From Tolypothrix campylonemoides VB511288 (lineage in GTDB: Bacteria; Cyanobacteriota; Cyanobacteriia; Cyanobacteriales; Nostocaceae), in contig JXCB02000001.1 in NCBI GenBank assembly GCA_000828075.3, forward strand, positions 703,119 to 767,118: DNA of 64,000 nucleotides. The letters are read 5' to 3'. Under the pieces are notes generated by a model. That model worked only from the letters and a program-made list of their open reading frames with translations, made no database searches and was not told the DNA's origin. The translations under genes were made by a program, and so were the position numbers. The first letter of the stretch is position 1. Each line of letters opens with the position of its first letter. Shown piece after piece: positions 62,097 to 64,000 of the stretch.

Positions 62097-63119
62097 TTGG
62101 AGGGTGAACCTAAAAATCGTGGAAAATTAATATTAGATGCAACTTGTGCACCAGGTGATATTAGTTATCCGACGGACTTAGAACTATTAAATCAAGCAAG
62201 AAAGCAGACAGAAAGAATTATAGATTCTCTTTATGAACAGATAAAGGGACAATTAAAGAAGAAACCAAGAACCTATCGGGAAATAGCAAGAATTGACTAT
62301 CTGGAGGTAGCGAAGAAACGTCGTGTGTCGCAAAAAGAAAGAAGAAAAGCAATTAAAAAACAACTTCAATATATTAAAAGGAACTTATCTTATATTGAGC
62401 AGTTAATTCTCTTAGGTGCGACTCTTGAGAGTCTAAGTAAAAGACAATATAAGATGTTATTAGTGGTTTCAGAAGTCTATCGTCAACAACTCTGGTTGTA
62501 TGAAAATAAAAAACAAAGTATTGATGACCGTATTGTTAGTTTAAGTCAACCACATGTTCGTCCAATAGTACGAGGAAAAGCCGGGAAGTCAGTTGAATTC
62601 GGCGCAAAATTATCGGCTAGCTGCTTTGATGGATATGTATTTCTAGACCATATTAGTTGGGATAACTTTAATGAATCAGGAGATTTGAAAACACAAATAG
62701 AAGCATATAAAAACTACACTGGTTATTATCCAGAATCTGTTCATGTTGATAAAATCTATCGTACAAAAGAAAATCGAGCTTGGTGCAAAGAGCGAGGCAT
62801 TAAAATTAGTGGACCTCCCCTGGGAAGACCTCCTGCCAATGTGAGTAAAGAAAAAAAGAAACAAGATTTAGAATCCGAGAAGATTCGTAATCATATTGAG
62901 GGAAAGTTTGGACAAGCTAAAAGACGATTTAGTCTGGGTAGAGTGATGGCGAAACGTGCTAATACCTCTGAAACTGCAATTGCTATTACTTTTTTAGTTA
63001 TGAATCTTTCCACTCACCTCTCACGGCTGTTTTATGCTTTTTTATGTCTATTTTTGGAAACAAAACCTTTTTTCTCGTTTTCCATTAATCAAATTTATGA
63101 ATTACACTTTTGCAAATAA
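62097..63119 (+). CDS. IS transposase, catalytic part (second frame)
   Basis: 340 codons counted from a TTG; the frame is open further up to about 62016 and probably continues the first frame after slippage. It has the DDE catalytic set: first Asp in KLILDATCAPGD, second Asp in VHVDKIYRTKENRAWC, and Glu in IEGKFGQAKRRF. Intervening residues (LYEQIKGQLKKKPRTYREIA) are typical of IS1182-type enzymes. The C-terminus is hydrophobic (FLVMNLSTHLSRLFYAFLCL). Likely active if the frameshift is bypassed. Confidence 0.8.
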   Translation: MEGEPKNRGKLILDATCAPGDISYPTDLELLNQARKQTERIIDSLYEQIKGQLKKKPRTYREIARIDYLEVAKKRRVSQKERRKAIKKQLQYIKRNLSYIEQLILLGATLESLSKRQYKMLLVVSEVYRQQLWLYENKKQSIDDRIVSLSQPHVRPIVRGKAGKSVEFGAKLSASCFDGYVFLDHISWDNFNESGDLKTQIEAYKNYTGYYPESVHVDKIYRTKENRAWCKERGIKISGPPLGRPPANVSKEKKKQDLESEKIRNHIEGKFGQAKRRFSLGRVMAKRANTSETAIAITFLVMNLSTHLSRLFYAFLCLFLETKPFFSFSINQIYELHFCK

Positions 63120-63185
63120 TATACGCTTATATTTAATGTTTGTTGAGCAACCAATCAACCCTCATACTGCTTTTTGAAGACTTTT

Positions 63186-64000
63186 TCAGCAAGCCCTAAA
63201 TAACCAAGCTTCGTAATCGTTGGGTTTGAATTCTATGGCTTTGTCGTATGACGCGATCGCTTCTGCATATCGCCCTAAATTTCTCAGCAAAATACCCCGG
63301 TGAAACCAAGCTTCGTAACTGTTGGGTTTGAATTCTATAGCTTTGTCAAAAGATGTGATTCCTTCTTCATATCGCTTTAATTTGCTCAGCGCGAAGCCCC
63401 GATTCAGGCAAGCTTGCTCAAAATCAAGTTTGAGTTCTATAGCTTTGTCGTAGGATGCAATCGCATCTTCATGTCGCTCTAACTTAAAAAGCGCATTGCC
63501 CCGGTTGTACCAAGCTTCATGGAAGTCGGGTTTTATCTCAAGGGCTTTGTCGTAGGATGCGATCACATCTTCAATTCGCCCTAAGTTAGAAAGCGCATTG
63601 CCCCGGTTGTACCAAGCTTCATGGAAGTCGGGTTTGATTTCAATTGCTTTGTCGTAGGATGCGATTGCTTCTTCAAATTGCCCTAAGTTAACAAGCGCAT
63701 GAGCCCGGTTGTTCCAAGCTTCATGGTCGTCAGGTTTGAATTCAATTGCTTTGTCGTAGGATATGATTGCTTCTTCAATTCGCCCTAAGTTAAAAAGCGT
63801 TATACCTCGGTTGTTCCAAGCTTTATGATAGTCGGGTTTGATTTCTATAACTTTGTCGTAGGATACGATTGCTTCTTCAATTCGCCCTAAGTTAACCAGT
63901 ATATTGCCCCGGTTGTTCCAAGCTTCATGGTAGTCGCCTTTGATTTCAATTGCTTTGTCGTAGGATGCGATCGCTTCTTCAAATTGCCCTAAGTCATCCA
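63186..64000 (-). CDS. N-terminal TPR array of the interrupted TPR-CHAT protein (5' end outside the window)
   Basis: Open from the window edge to a TGA inside the IS end (frame reads EAWLFRAC and stops). It holds about eight TPR units of 34 residues, e.g. AIASYDKAIEIKPDFHEAWY and RGNALFKLERHEDAIASYDK. The nucleotide units are very similar to each other (CAATTGCTTTGTCGTAGGAT repeats), suggesting recent amplification. Joined across the IS it leads directly into the CHAT frame. Start codon lies beyond 64000. Confidence 0.8.
   Translation of the reverse strand, partial: DDLGQFEEAIASYDKAIEIKGDYHEAWNNRGNILVNLGRIEEAIVSYDKVIEIKPDYHKAWNNRGITLFNLGRIEEAIISYDKAIEFKPDDHEAWNNRAHALVNLGQFEEAIASYDKAIEIKPDFHEAWYNRGNALSNLGRIEDVIASYDKALEIKPDFHEAWYNRGNALFKLERHEDAIASYDKAIELKLDFEQACLNRGFALSKLKRYEEGITSFDKAIEFKPNSYEAWFHRGILLRNLGRYAEAIASYDKAIEFKPNDYEAWLFRAC

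Larger units (their letters stand above)
61445..63196 (+). mobile_element. IS5/IS1182-type insertion sequence in the TPR-CHAT gene
   Basis: About 1752 bases. Terminal inverted repeats match perfectly for 17-18 bases: AGGGCTTGCTGAAAAAGT at 61444-61461 and its complement at 63180-63197. The flanks give TAAATA on both sides (61439-61444 and 63197-63202), a probable 6-base (or at least AAAT) target duplication. Removing the IS plus one flank copy restores a continuous TPR frame on the minus strand (NDYEAWLF, then KGVVLCDQFR). The element carries a transposase in two frames. Clean ends and flanks mean a recent insertion. Confidence 0.88.

Overview
The window is chromosomal DNA of a filamentous, probably heterocyst-forming cyanobacterium of the Nostocales type. 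The evidence is the gene content (magnesium chelatase chlI, the myxoxanthophyll pair cruF-cruG, a COP23-type protein, SLH and hemagglutinin-type surface proteins, WD40/AAA signalling proteins), many HIP1-like GCGATCGC octamers, heptanucleotide tandem repeats (GGGGACT/AATCCCC) between genes, and several families of interspersed palindromic repeats. No species can be named from sequence alone. I saw no rRNA, tRNA or CRISPR array.

Layout. 0-4.7 kb: an incomplete secreted protein with two trypsin-like domains and more than 20 TPRs, with a COP23-domain gene upstream. 5.3-13.1 kb: a signalling or conflict island with an HTH-AAA-like ATPase, an AAA-like/14-blade WD40 protein and a Ser/Thr kinase fused to an FGE/SUMF1 domain. 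The kinase C-terminus looks like the variable region of a diversity-generating retroelement (DGR) target. 13.4-24.7 kb: methyltransferase, DUF1517 membrane protein, GT4 glycosyltransferase, thiE-thiS, and two beta-helix (DUF1565) envelope proteins around two poorly known genes. 25.2-29.8 kb: a Gld-type ABC exporter operon (ATPase, permease, GldG-like, DUF4340) with a MITE inserted inside it. 31-40.4 kb: purU, PsiE-like protein, a catalase-like haem protein beside a C-terminal remnant of a cyclooxygenase-type peroxidase, an M41-like metalloprotease, a diguanylate cyclase, a copper-chaperone-like protein and alaS. 40.5-43 kb: an IS605-type TnpB element with a divergent 48-residue ribbon-helix-helix gene, abutting a chimeric ATPase/TPR gene. 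43-57.5 kb: Uma2 nuclease, filamentous-hemagglutinin exoprotein, chlI, a deleted TnpB element, a trypsin with a sorting tail, a RlaP-like nucleotidyltransferase, rplU-rpmA and cruF-cruG. 57.6-64 kb: RNase HI, then a tightly coupled minus-strand cassette of a TPR-CHAT caspase-like protease, a 185-residue antitoxin-like protein and a RelE/ParE-like toxin. The TPR-CHAT gene is split by an IS5/IS1182-type insertion sequence.

How the genes work together. Housekeeping operons (thiES, rplU-rpmA, cruFG, chlI, alaS, purU) are intact and conventional. The accessory parts are dominated by sensor/effector architectures: TPR or WD40 scaffolds joined to proteases, ATPases or kinases. The two most promising systems are the CHAT protease/antitoxin-like/RelE cassette, where a protease could license a toxin by cutting its partner, and the kinase-FGE protein with a DGR-like hypervariable tail. 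Both interpretations are inferences and each has a decisive test listed in the findings.
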